From Bacteroidota bacterium (GTDB taxonomy: Bacteria > Bacteroidota > Bacteroidia > Sphingobacteriales > Sphingobacteriaceae): 41,350 bases of DNA. The notes below the pieces were generated by a model that was not told the DNA's origin, searched no databases, and was given only the letters and a program-made list of their open reading frames with translations. The translations under genes were made by a program, and so were the position numbers. The stretch lies in NCBI GenBank assembly GCA_013288235.1, contig JABDCF010000025.1:1-41350 (forward strand), written 5' to 3'. Below, one piece after another: positions 26,901 through 33,933 of the stretch; the first letter of the stretch is position 1; each line of letters opens with the position of its first letter.

Positions 26901-27182
26901 AGTACCAACAGCCCATGGGTTACCAGCGGCGCCTTCTGGAAGCTTCGGGAATTAAACCTCACCTTCAATTTAGATAAGTTTATTAAACAAACTAAATATA
27001 TGAAAGGCCTTTCCGTAGCCTTAACAGGAAGGAACCTTTTTATATGGACACCTAAAGAAAACACGTATACCGACCCTGAATTTTCCGATACGCTACCAAC
27101 AAGCGGCGCCAGGGGGTTTAGTGACATAAATGAATTGCCGGGGACCCGGGTGTTTGGCGGCAGTGTAAAAGTAACTTTCTAA
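23937..27182 (+). CDS. SusC/RagA-family TonB-dependent outer-membrane transporter
   Basis: The 1081-residue outer-membrane receptor has a signal peptide (MKKKLLLIIGLSLAMFLQAFA). A carboxypeptidase-regulatory-like domain follows (VTGTVTAKDDGLPVPGVSVKIKGT to VLVFSYIGF, about 25-85), then the TonB-box region (LGEVVVTSALG) and the plug (IAIVLRGNRSLEGDNNALIVLDGVPM, SAAIYGSEASNGAVLITTKRG). The remainder is the large barrel, ending in VFGGSVKVTF. It imports a ligand captured by the SusD partner encoded 18 bases downstream. The substrate is unknown. No carbohydrate-active enzyme is encoded in the operon, so the ligand may not be a polysaccharide. Control may come from the divergent AraC or the nearby two-component system. 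Confidence 0.95.
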   Translation: MKKKLLLIIGLSLAMFLQAFAQNHTVTGTVTAKDDGLPVPGVSVKIKGTNIGLQTAVNGKYTISVPVNGVLVFSYIGFITQSVPVGSNSVLNVALEPATQTLGEVVVTSALGIKHSEKELGYATTEVTAKQITATAATNLANGLTGKVAGLAVYELDNSVDPNIAIVLRGNRSLEGDNNALIVLDGVPMPGELLSSINPNDVADITILKGAGSAAIYGSEASNGAVLITTKRGSSSSGKPTIVYQNSVQVEKIAFYPKLQTSFGTYGGEGNYINPVTGFTEYVPYENQEYGPAYNGQLVQLGPPLDSANGKKDIVPYKPYPVSPIDAFFKTGITEQNDISYSQGDAKNSIFISAQNVYRTTVVPNDKNVRDAFSVRGHHTDGIFSVDYSAAYSKTNISTYIGNNNPLNTQYGISLPGSYVTTAGANDLYSSILQLPAFYNIKDFQNPNSDIGSASNYPDAYAINPYWIVDDTRRVEQRDVLLAQIKLAVEPTKWLDISYHISDNFGIDQERYTKAEVDFSPYSISDPFGAGSNQAVFKNGVSPGVVYDVYQYGDGTNNNPGYARLQGDALIDLHHTFFKDFKTGLVLGNSIYQLYDKYQITGSNQLLVNNLYNINTIGGQPVAQEADYVVRNISFFGDLNISYKGFLTLEGTYRNEQDSRLSKAERSFNYPSAKISFVPTDIISSLKNSDIFTYAKFYGSISQVGNINIGPYQIYNTYGITNGFPYGSLGGLSASTTNYSPTLKPEITTETEVGTELAFLKNRIDFNFTYYNSFDKNQTVPISTSIGTGYSTSILNIGETQSQGYEFQLTGQVLTQAANKFGWTLSGNLSVNNSKVISLLPGVSQLFLGGLDYAVVGQPFPLLKGTDFIRDPAGQVVVGATGYPQTASSLTTFGRTTPKYDLGVTSNWTYKFVTLGAVFEYRGGDIVYNALGNSLAFTGASYYSASNGRQRFIYPNSVIQTGPNTYTPNTGLSVQDGNYGFWQLSQFQSTNSPWVTSGAFWKLRELNLTFNLDKFIKQTKYMKGLSVALTGRNLFIWTPKENTYTDPEFSDTLPTSGARGFSDINELPGTRVFGGSVKVTF

Positions 27183-27200
27183 AATTTTAAACATATAGCG

Positions 27201-28676
27201 ATGAAAAAATATATTTCAATTATAACAGTAGTTTTTACGATCGGCATGGCCGGCTGTAAAAAGGACTATCTTGATCAGGAGGTTAATCCAAACTCTCCGT
27301 CGGTGACAACACCACAATATACTTTAGCAGGCGCGGAAGCAACATCGGCAGCAATTTTAGGGCTCGATTATCCCGAATACGGTGAATGGGGCGGTATTTG
27401 GTGCTTTAGCGGCAGCTATACGCCGGACGCTCAATTCCAGGAGTTTGCGGTTTCAATCTCTGTTCCGCCCCAACCTAACGACGCCTGGGGCGACTTATAC
27501 AGCAATCTTACTAACTATAACAATTTGCAGGTAAGCTCGGCAGCTGTACCCGCCGATGCAAACTTTGAAGCAATTGCCATTATTATGAAAGCATTTGACT
27601 TTGAGCAATTGGTTGATAACTATAACAATGTGATTTATACACAGGCTTTTCAACCCTCTACAATCCTTTTCCCTGCGTATGATAGTGGCCAGTTTATTTA
27701 TAATGACCTGGTAAAACAGCTGGATGCCGCGATAGCCCTAATAAGCAAAAGCGGGGCTTCAGCTACCAATCCGGGCACTTCCGATATTATTTACGGCGGT
27801 AACATGGCTAACTGGCAAATATTTGCCAATACCCTCAAATTGCGCCTGGCCATACGCCAAAGTAACTTAAGTACTAATGCTGCACAAGCAGATTTAGCCT
27901 CTACAGCGAGTATTGGTTACATAGGTGTTGCAACAGAAGCAGATTGCCAGCCCGGTTATACCAACGCTGCGGGCAAAGAAAATCCTTTTTACGCGGTATA
28001 TGGATTTGACCAAAATGGCAACCCCGGGGAGGGTTATTTAACGCAAAGGTCGAATATAGTGGCATCCAACCTGATGAAAAGCCTTAACGACCCCAGGGAT
28101 TCAGCTTACTATCAAATAGTCTCAGGGGCTATTACCGCCCTTCAATTGGGCAACCCGGCCAATCCGTCCAATGCGGTATCAAGCCCGCTTGGCCCCGGCT
28201 TATTAAAAAGCCCCACACAGGCATCTGTAATATTTTCAGCTTATGAATCTTTGTTTCTGCAGGCAGAGGCTGTAGCCCGGGGTTGGATACCAGGCTCCGC
28301 CAGCGCGTTTTATAATGCAGGCGTTACGGCGTCTTTCAATGCCGTTAACGCCCAGGGGTCAGTTGCTGCATACCTGGCTCAGCCAAGCGTAGCATACCCG
28401 GCATCTGGCACATTGGGGCAACAAGTTCAAGCGATAATAACTCAAAAATACATTTCGTTGAATAGCCTTTTTAACCTCGAGGCCTATAATGAATTCAGAA
28501 GAACAGGCTACCCGGTACTACCGCAAAACCCGGCTTCACAGGATCCTGCAGCAGTATCTCAAACGCTGCCTACAAGAATACCTTACCCGCTTAGCGAGCT
28601 GAATACCAACACAGCAAGCCTGACTGCGCAGGGCAACGTTAACATATTTACGTCAAAAATATTTTGGGCTAAATAA
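27201..28676 (+). CDS. SusD/RagB-family surface lipoprotein (SusD-like 2 type)
   Basis: The 491-residue lipoprotein has Lys-rich start, hydrophobic core and lipobox ending at Cys19 (GMAGC). The mature start KKDYLDQEVNPNSPS is typical of SusD-like proteins of the second type. Further family marks are NLMKSLNDPRDSAYYQ in the middle, SAYESLFLQAEAVARGW and the helical TPR-like scaffold. The C-terminus has NLEAYNEFRRTGYPVL and RIPYPLSELNTN. It forms the lid that captures ligand for the SusC barrel encoded just upstream. The gaps to both neighbours are under 20 bases, so all three genes form one operon. Confidence 0.95.
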   Translation: MKKYISIITVVFTIGMAGCKKDYLDQEVNPNSPSVTTPQYTLAGAEATSAAILGLDYPEYGEWGGIWCFSGSYTPDAQFQEFAVSISVPPQPNDAWGDLYSNLTNYNNLQVSSAAVPADANFEAIAIIMKAFDFEQLVDNYNNVIYTQAFQPSTILFPAYDSGQFIYNDLVKQLDAAIALISKSGASATNPGTSDIIYGGNMANWQIFANTLKLRLAIRQSNLSTNAAQADLASTASIGYIGVATEADCQPGYTNAAGKENPFYAVYGFDQNGNPGEGYLTQRSNIVASNLMKSLNDPRDSAYYQIVSGAITALQLGNPANPSNAVSSPLGPGLLKSPTQASVIFSAYESLFLQAEAVARGWIPGSASAFYNAGVTASFNAVNAQGSVAAYLAQPSVAYPASGTLGQQVQAIITQKYISLNSLFNLEAYNEFRRTGYPVLPQNPASQDPAAVSQTLPTRIPYPLSELNTNTASLTAQGNVNIFTSKIFWAK

Positions 28677-28688
28677 AACTTAAAAAAG

Positions 28689-29657
28689 ATGAAAAAGATA
28701 ATATATTCAATAATAACTGTACTTATAATTACGGCGGCTTTAAGCCTAAGCTCGTGCCTTAAAGACAGTAAGTATTACGTAAACCTATCGCAAGGAGCGC
28801 CATTGGTTGAATTACCACTTGAGGCACGTAACCTGGCGGGAAACCTGGTACCCGAAGCGCTGCCGATCTCATCAACACCGCAGGTTATACAGGTTGCAGT
28901 AAATTTAGCATATGCCAGTACTTTAAACACGCCGGTCACTGTTACATTGGCGCTTGATCCAACAGCGGTTACAACCTATAACCATGCCAATGGGTTGGAT
29001 ACCGGGGGTAACGTACCATACACTTTGCTGCCTGCTGCCGATTATTCCATTCCCAGTTACCAGGTTACAATACCTGCGGGCCAGCATTTGGTTTATCTTA
29101 ATATAAATATTAATACAAGTTTGGTTGACCCTTCGGGACTCTTCATTTTACCAATAAAGATAGTTAATGGCGGAGGGCAGCAAATAAGTAATTATAATGA
29201 ACTTCTTTTGGCCGTTGGGGCAAAAAATCAGTATGACGGGGTATATATTGTTACCGGTACGCTAAGTGACAATACAAGTTCTTCTATAACAGGCTCGTAT
29301 CCGGAAACTGTTTACCTGGAAACTGCAAGCGCCACCGCCGATGGTTTTTACGATCCAAACATAGGCTTTGGGCATGCAATATCAACAAGTGCAGGCCCGA
29401 GCTATTACGCTTCATTCGCCCCGGTATTTACTTTTAGCGGTAGTACTATTACAGGTATTACCAATTATTACGGACAATATTCCGGGTCGCACTTACGGTC
29501 GGCGGTATTGGGCAGCGGGGTAAATAAATACACAACGGGGAGCCCTGGCCAGGCGGGTTCTGTATTCCAGGTTACGTATATTATGGACCAGGGAAATCCC
29601 GGCGTTCCGCGTACTACCTTCGTAGAAACCTTTACTTACCAGGGCCCCAGGCCATGA
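28689..29657 (+). CDS. DUF1735/BT_3987-like surface lipoprotein
   Basis: The 322-residue lipoprotein has lipid-carrying Cys23 (SLSSC). The N-terminal half carries a beta-sandwich of the DUF1735 (BT_3987 N-terminal) kind: VQVAVNLAYASTLNTPVTVTLALDPTAV and YQVTIPAGQHLVYLNININ. The C-terminal half is a second beta-rich domain that starts near KNQYDGVYIVTGTLSDN and is Ser/Thr/Tyr-rich. In Sus-like operons the third gene usually encodes a SusE-like surface binding protein, and this fits that place. It is the last gene of the operon: a strong terminator follows 23 bases after the stop. Confidence 0.88.
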   Translation: MKKIIYSIITVLIITAALSLSSCLKDSKYYVNLSQGAPLVELPLEARNLAGNLVPEALPISSTPQVIQVAVNLAYASTLNTPVTVTLALDPTAVTTYNHANGLDTGGNVPYTLLPAADYSIPSYQVTIPAGQHLVYLNININTSLVDPSGLFILPIKIVNGGGQQISNYNELLLAVGAKNQYDGVYIVTGTLSDNTSSSITGSYPETVYLETASATADGFYDPNIGFGHAISTSAGPSYYASFAPVFTFSGSTITGITNYYGQYSGSHLRSAVLGSGVNKYTTGSPGQAGSVFQVTYIMDQGNPGVPRTTFVETFTYQGPRP

Positions 29658-29680
29658 TAGAAAATGGATAAAATAAATCA

Positions 29681-29714
29681 AGAGGCTGTCGCAAAAGGGC
29701 AGCCTCTTTTTTTT
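29681..29714 (+). terminator. Strong terminator of the SusC/SusD operon
   Basis: AGAGGCTG (29681-29688) pairs exactly with CAGCCTCT (29700-29707) around an 11-base loop and runs directly into seven T residues. This is a textbook intrinsic terminator. Confidence 0.9.
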
Positions 29715-30588
29715 ATTACCTTAATTTTATAATCGTACTTAATAGGTGTATGGTTGATTTCATCGAGATAATATGCTCCTGGCTGAAAAAAGGAATTACC
29801 GGTTCTCATTCAGGCATTATTGCCTGGCGCCTATTCTGTCTCAAAACAATAATACGAGTGTTCATGTTCATTTCACAACAACACACCAAATAAATTATAC
29901 GTAAATATTTGATAATCAATAGTTCTATTTTTACATCCTGTTAAAAACCGGAAATAAACGTTTTGTAAAACCACAAAAATTTATGCCCATTAAGCAACAA
30001 AGCCCGTCCGTCAAATGGCGGGCAGGCTTCATCTCCTTGTGGCGAGAATGCAACGCAAAGGCCAAAAGTGGTGGCGTTCTCGTGCCCCGCTGACAAGTAT
30101 GCGACATACTACACCGCTGATAACTAACAAACAATAGCATTATACACGTTTTTTGCTTTATACCTTTCTGACGCGAGGTACCACCAGCCTATTTTTTTGC
30201 CTTCGCGTTAAGGATAGTAGTGAAAAGCCCACAGCCACCATAAAATCAATAAAAAGGCCTTGATCTCATTGGGGCGAGGACTTGTAACGGAAAGCCTGAC
30301 CCCTTTCTACCAAGGGGTAACGCCCAAATTATTTTAAACTACTTCATCCAAATGCCCACCGCACCCCCCTTTGTCACCCCCATGTTAAAATCACCACAAT
30401 TAACACCCCAAACCCTGTGTACCGGCTTTATTACGTTAATCAAAACCCCTTTTTCATCTCATTTTCATAAAGCCCCGGTACTTTCGTTGTGTAAACGTTA
30501 GCAATATTCCCCATTTCCCCCAATTGATGAGGTTACAGCCAAAGTTTTCATCATAATATTTTTATACGGTATTTAAATTTATCAGCTT
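29715..30588. other. Gene-free stretch between the Sus operon and the ApbE-like gene
   Basis: I see no convincing gene in these 874 bases; short frames on either strand have no family resemblance. The middle (about 29990-30324) holds the repeat-rich structured element listed separately. The part from 30325 to 30588 is C-rich and then AT-rich and must contain the promoter of the ApbE-like gene. A TACTTTCG at 30479 resembles the Bacteroidota -7 element, but no convincing -33 box is at the right distance. Confidence 0.6.
29990..30324. repeat. Structured intergenic repeat with two related modules
   Basis: Two related segments lie here: 30025-30063 and 30256-30296. They share the order GGCnTTnATCTC, TTGnGGCGAG, AACG and AAAG-CC. 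AAAGCC boxes also occur at 29999 and 30224. Hairpins are visible: CCCCTT/AAGGGG (30300-30305 and 30312-30317), GCGTTA/TAACGC enclosing 30205-30323, and AGCCCGTCC with GGCAGGCTT (about 30001-30030, imperfect). The pattern recalls dispersed intergenic elements of Bacteroidota, which I know only from memory. It could be a mobile repeat or a structured RNA. Confidence 0.5.
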
Positions 30589-31512
30589 ATGTTAGCTATA
30601 AAAACCTTAGCTCCAAAATCAGTTATTTTCAGGCGTGTTGTACGCCTGATGGGCAACCAGTTTGAAATTAGTGTAGTTGGCAGCGACCCGCATTGGGCCG
30701 ATGAGCGTATTGATGATGCCATAGCCGAAATAAACCGTGTAGAAAAACTTTTGAGCACATTTAGCGATGATACCCCTATTAATGAAATAAACCGCAATGC
30801 CGGTATAAAACCGGTTAAAACAACAGGCGAAATATTCAGGCTTATTGACCGCTCGTTAAAAATATCTGAACTCACCCACGGTGCGTTTGATATTACTTAC
30901 TATTCTGAAAAAGAGGCGGCCAGCGAAGGCAATGTTAAAACTGCTGTAAGGCAAATAAACTACCAGCACGTTGTACTTGATGCCCGGGAGCAAACCATTT
31001 TTTTGCAGGAGAAAGGCATGCGCATTGGTTTTGGCGCTAACATAAGGGGCTATGCCGCCGACAGGGCCAAATATATATTACAAATGCAGGGCGTAAGCAG
31101 CGGCGTTATAAATGCAGGCGGCGACCTGTTAACCTGGGGCGCAAACCCTGATAACGAGCCGTGGACAATTGCAACAGCAGATCCATCTCAAAAAACACTG
31201 CCCTTTGCCAATATCGAAGTTAGTAATATGGCCATTGCCACATCGGTAAATAAAGAGAAACATGCGGTGGTTATCAGCAAAAAATATGCAGGGGCCATTA
31301 ACCCCCAAAAAGGATTTCCGGTGAGCGGCATTAAAAGTGTCAGTATTGTTAGCACCTGCGCCGAACTGGCCGATGCAATGGCAAGCCCGGTTATGTCAAT
31401 GGGTATTAATGCGGGGCTGTACTTAATAAACCAGTTAAACCAACTGGCCTGTATTATTATAGATGACCATGATCGTATCTATACCTCAAAAGATATTAGT
31501 ATAAATAATTAA
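30589..31512 (+). CDS. ApbE-like (FAD:protein FMN transferase family) protein with lost signature residues
   Basis: The 307-residue protein is clearly ApbE-related: FEISVVGSDPHWADERIDDA, VEKLLSTFSDDTPINEINRNAG, GAFDIT, INAGGDLLTWG and AELADAMASPVMSMG are family landmarks. ApbE attaches FMN to Thr/Ser of exported flavoproteins. Several hallmarks are changed here. The SH-x-I-x-P motif, whose His is catalytic, reads YAGAINP with Gly235 in the His place. ATSG is ATSV (Val220). The GKGYA lysine is Arg153. The usual segment after GAFDIT, with its W-x-F-D pattern, is shortened. There is no signal peptide. It may be a pseudoenzyme or have another role. It heads a region with a small Lys-rich protein, a barrel protein and a two-component system. 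Confidence 0.87.
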   Translation: MLAIKTLAPKSVIFRRVVRLMGNQFEISVVGSDPHWADERIDDAIAEINRVEKLLSTFSDDTPINEINRNAGIKPVKTTGEIFRLIDRSLKISELTHGAFDITYYSEKEAASEGNVKTAVRQINYQHVVLDAREQTIFLQEKGMRIGFGANIRGYAADRAKYILQMQGVSSGVINAGGDLLTWGANPDNEPWTIATADPSQKTLPFANIEVSNMAIATSVNKEKHAVVISKKYAGAINPQKGFPVSGIKSVSIVSTCAELADAMASPVMSMGINAGLYLINQLNQLACIIIDDHDRIYTSKDISINN

Positions 31513-31785
31513 CATAAGTTTAATTTCACATTATTCGCCCCGGTGAATAAATAAAAGCTAAATTTAACTACTTGCCGGGCTTAAATAAGTGAGGCAGTAT
31601 TAAGGTTATTAATAGTAATGTTTTAATAAACCCCAGTTATATAATTCATATCGGATTAGTGTTTTTATCATAAAACACATTTATGTAAATTGCATTTTAT
31701 GATATTTTAGCGATGCTAATTAATTAAATGATTAAAGTTTAATTGAATGCTATTTGAATAGAATTTTAATATTTTCTCCTTTTCA

Positions 31786-32136
31786 ATGATAAAGTGGTTT
31801 GCGTATATTGTAGTGTCGTTGTTATTTGCGCCATATTTATTATCCGCCGGAATAAAAAAACATCATTTTAATATTTTTTCCAATAGTTTGGAGGTAAGTT
31901 TGCCTTTGAAATATATGGTAGCTGATACCGTTATTACAAAAAATAATAAAAAACAGGAACAGGACGATAAAAAAAAGGTAAAGGAAGTAGCAAAAGCAAA
32001 AAAGCAACCCAAACCCGAAAAACTTGAACCTGCCGACAATACCGCCGGGGCAAAAACTAAACAAAAAACTAAAAGGCAGCGAAGACCCGAGGGATTGGAA
32101 CGCCCGCCTGAAATACCAAGGAGAAATGGCAATTAA
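31786..32136 (+). CDS. Small Lys/Arg-rich exported protein, unknown function
   Basis: I do not recognise this 116-residue protein. It starts with a hydrophobic leader (MIKWFAYIVVSLLFAPYLLSAG) that may be a signal peptide or an anchor. After residue 50 it becomes extremely basic and low-complexity (KNNKKQEQDDKKKVKEVAKAKKQ, then KTKQKTKRQRRPEGLERPPEIPRR), with no Cys and no predicted fold. Such a tail could bind nucleic acid, acidic glycans or lipid A. The gene lies 30 bases before the barrel-protein gene in the same direction, so the two are probably co-transcribed; 273 bases of AT-rich DNA separate it from the ApbE-like gene. That it is a true gene rests on its leader and position only. Confidence 0.65.
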   Translation: MIKWFAYIVVSLLFAPYLLSAGIKKHHFNIFSNSLEVSLPLKYMVADTVITKNNKKQEQDDKKKVKEVAKAKKQPKPEKLEPADNTAGAKTKQKTKRQRRPEGLERPPEIPRRNGN

Positions 32137-32165
32137 AAATTCAACATACAAATTATTGATTATTA

Positions 32166-33059
32166 ATGAAATACCTTTTTGCAATACTTTTCCTGATAAT
32201 TTGTAACACTGTAAATGCAGCTGCGTTAAGTCTGCGTTTGCCTTTTGACACAGTACACCATGCTTCTGCCGATACTGATACTGTGGTACGTAAGCAATCC
32301 TTATCCCTGCTGGTAAACTATGGCAGCGATATCCAGTTTTTTGGCCGCACAGGCCCGGTTAAATACCCTTACGCCAGCGGCGATGCCATTTATAATTTCA
32401 AATCAGGGGTTTTTGTTTATGGCTCAGCAGTGCAGGTTTTTGGCTATACCCCCGTTGTTGACGAAGTTGACCTGGGGGCCGGCTATTTGTACAAGTATTC
32501 AAAATCATTTACAGGCACTATTAGCTATACGCGGTTCATCTTCGCCGACGATGCTGCCGATGTAATAAAGTCTGCATCTTCAAACGATATTAATTTTAAG
32601 AATGCATACGACTGGAAATTTGCAAAATCAAGCGTTACTTTCGATTATCTTTTTGGTGATGCCAATGATTACTTTATAACACTGAACACAACGAAACACT
32701 TTGAAGCTAATTGGAGCATTTTTAATGATAATGATTATGTAACGATCGATCCCGCTATCAGCGTTATTTTTGGAACGCAAAATTTTGTGGGAAGATATTC
32801 ATCAGAGCACCTCGACGGGTTAGACCGGGACAACTCCTATATACCTGGCCTTGACGTGCCACCCTCATTTTTGGATTACGATAATGGCCGGTTTAATGCC
32901 CTCAATTATAGCATTAAGCTGCCTATTGCGTACAATATGCCACATTATACTTTTGAAGCTTCATGGAAATATTCGATCCCGGTGAATGTTGAGGGCGCCC
33001 TTAAAAACAGGCACGAGATTTTTTTTAACCTCACCTTTTATTATCTATTTTTTAAATAA
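32166..33059 (+). CDS. Outer-membrane beta-barrel protein, unknown function
   Basis: The 297-residue protein has a signal peptide (MKYLFAILFLIICNTVNAAA). The body is built of amphipathic strands rich in Tyr, Phe and Gly (LSLLVNYGSDIQFFGRTG, LGAGYLYKYSKSFTGTISYTRFIF, AISVIFGTQNFVG) and ends with FFNLTFYYLFF, an outer-membrane-type final strand. I cannot name a family. It lies 30 bases after the small basic protein and only 3 bases before the response regulator gene, so these genes almost certainly form an operon with the two-component pair. It may be the effector or sensor partner of that system. In many Bacteroidota an ApbE gene is followed by a DUF4266 lipoprotein and a DUF3570 barrel; this barrel has an analogous place but is shorter and not obviously DUF3570. 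Confidence 0.78.
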   Translation: MKYLFAILFLIICNTVNAAALSLRLPFDTVHHASADTDTVVRKQSLSLLVNYGSDIQFFGRTGPVKYPYASGDAIYNFKSGVFVYGSAVQVFGYTPVVDEVDLGAGYLYKYSKSFTGTISYTRFIFADDAADVIKSASSNDINFKNAYDWKFAKSSVTFDYLFGDANDYFITLNTTKHFEANWSIFNDNDYVTIDPAISVIFGTQNFVGRYSSEHLDGLDRDNSYIPGLDVPPSFLDYDNGRFNALNYSIKLPIAYNMPHYTFEASWKYSIPVNVEGALKNRHEIFFNLTFYYLFFK

Positions 33060-33062
33060 GAT

Positions 33063-33746
33063 ATGAACGTACTGATAATTGAAGATGAAAAGGGGCTTGC
33101 CGATGAACTGGAAATATTCCTGACCAACTATAATTATATGTGCGAGGTGTGCTTTACCGGCACTGCCGCATCCGAAAAGATAGGCGTAAACCTCTATGAT
33201 TTTATTTTAATTGACCTGGGCCTACCCGACTATGATGGCCTTGAATTGCTAAAAGAAGCAAAAAAGACTAACCCCGAAGCCGTTTGTATCATATTGACTG
33301 CACGTGCCGAGGTTTATGACCGCGTAAAAGGGCTGGACCTTGGCGCTGATGATTACCTGCCCAAACCCTTTTCGTTATTGGAGCTACAAAGCAGGATGCA
33401 GGCCATAACCCGCAGAAAGTTTGGCTTAAAACAAAACCTGGTTGATCTGGGCGGCTTTTTAATAAACCTTACTGACCGTACCATCAGTTATTATAATACC
33501 GAGATCACTACGATAACAAAAAAAGAATTTGACCTGGTGGCCTATTTAATTTTGCATAAAAACCGTACGTTAACACGTTCGCAATTAAGCGAACATATTT
33601 GGGGAAGTATTATTAATGACGATTACGATTCCAATTATATCGATGCCCACATTAAAAATATCCGGAAGAAATTAAATGTACATGCCTCGCCGGATTGGCT
33701 CGAAACCGTGCGGGGCTTAGGTTATAAAATAAAAATAAACAATTGA
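33063..33746 (+). CDS. OmpR-family response regulator
   Basis: The 227-residue regulator has a receiver domain (EDE at 7-9, phospho-acceptor D51 in LIDLGLPD, T79 region LTARAE, K101 in DDYLPKPFS) and a winged-helix output domain (ITKKEFDLVAYLILHKNRTLTRSQLSEHIWG and SNYIDAHIKNIRKKL, ending in TVRGLGYKI). It is a DNA-binding activator or repressor. The start is three bases after the barrel-protein gene. Its cognate kinase gene follows after 187 bases, a gap occupied by a large inverted repeat. Confidence 0.95.
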   Translation: MNVLIIEDEKGLADELEIFLTNYNYMCEVCFTGTAASEKIGVNLYDFILIDLGLPDYDGLELLKEAKKTNPEAVCIILTARAEVYDRVKGLDLGADDYLPKPFSLLELQSRMQAITRRKFGLKQNLVDLGGFLINLTDRTISYYNTEITTITKKEFDLVAYLILHKNRTLTRSQLSEHIWGSIINDDYDSNYIDAHIKNIRKKLNVHASPDWLETVRGLGYKIKINN

Positions 33747-33753
33747 TAGAATT

Positions 33754-33912
33754 AAGAACCAAAGAATCAAGAACCAAGAGTCAAGAACCAAGAAAAAGAA
33801 AGAAAAGGTTTTGAGATCGCCTTAAAAGAGCAAATCGAAACCTGATTTAACTGTACAGTTCTTTTGTCCTGACTCTTGAGTCTTGGTTCTTGACTCTTGG
33901 TTGCTGGTTCTC
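33754..33912. repeat. Large inverted repeat of AAGAACCAAGAGTC-type words
   Basis: The left arm (about 33754-33793) is built from alternating AAGAACC, AAGAATC and AAGAGTC words. The right arm (about 33871-33912) carries the same words on the other strand. A 22-bp core (33772-33793 with 33881-33902) is perfectly complementary around an 87-base loop. A single short copy of the same family lies at 15147. It lies between a response regulator gene and its kinase gene, so a transcript would form a long hairpin there. It could be a transcription attenuator or a non-autonomous mobile repeat. Confidence 0.75.
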
Positions 33913-33933
33913 TCATCCCAAACACTTAAGTAT

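Noticed and set aside
29931..30140. 69-codon minus-strand frame in the gene-free stretch
   Set aside because: It coincides with the repeat-rich element, and its Cys/His/Arg-rich translation looks like read-through of hairpins rather than a protein.
33883..33933. Upstream TTG start of the second histidine kinase
   Set aside because: It lies inside the repeat arm and encodes repeat-derived residues; the TTG at 33934 gives the family-typical MKLKTKLTLFN start.
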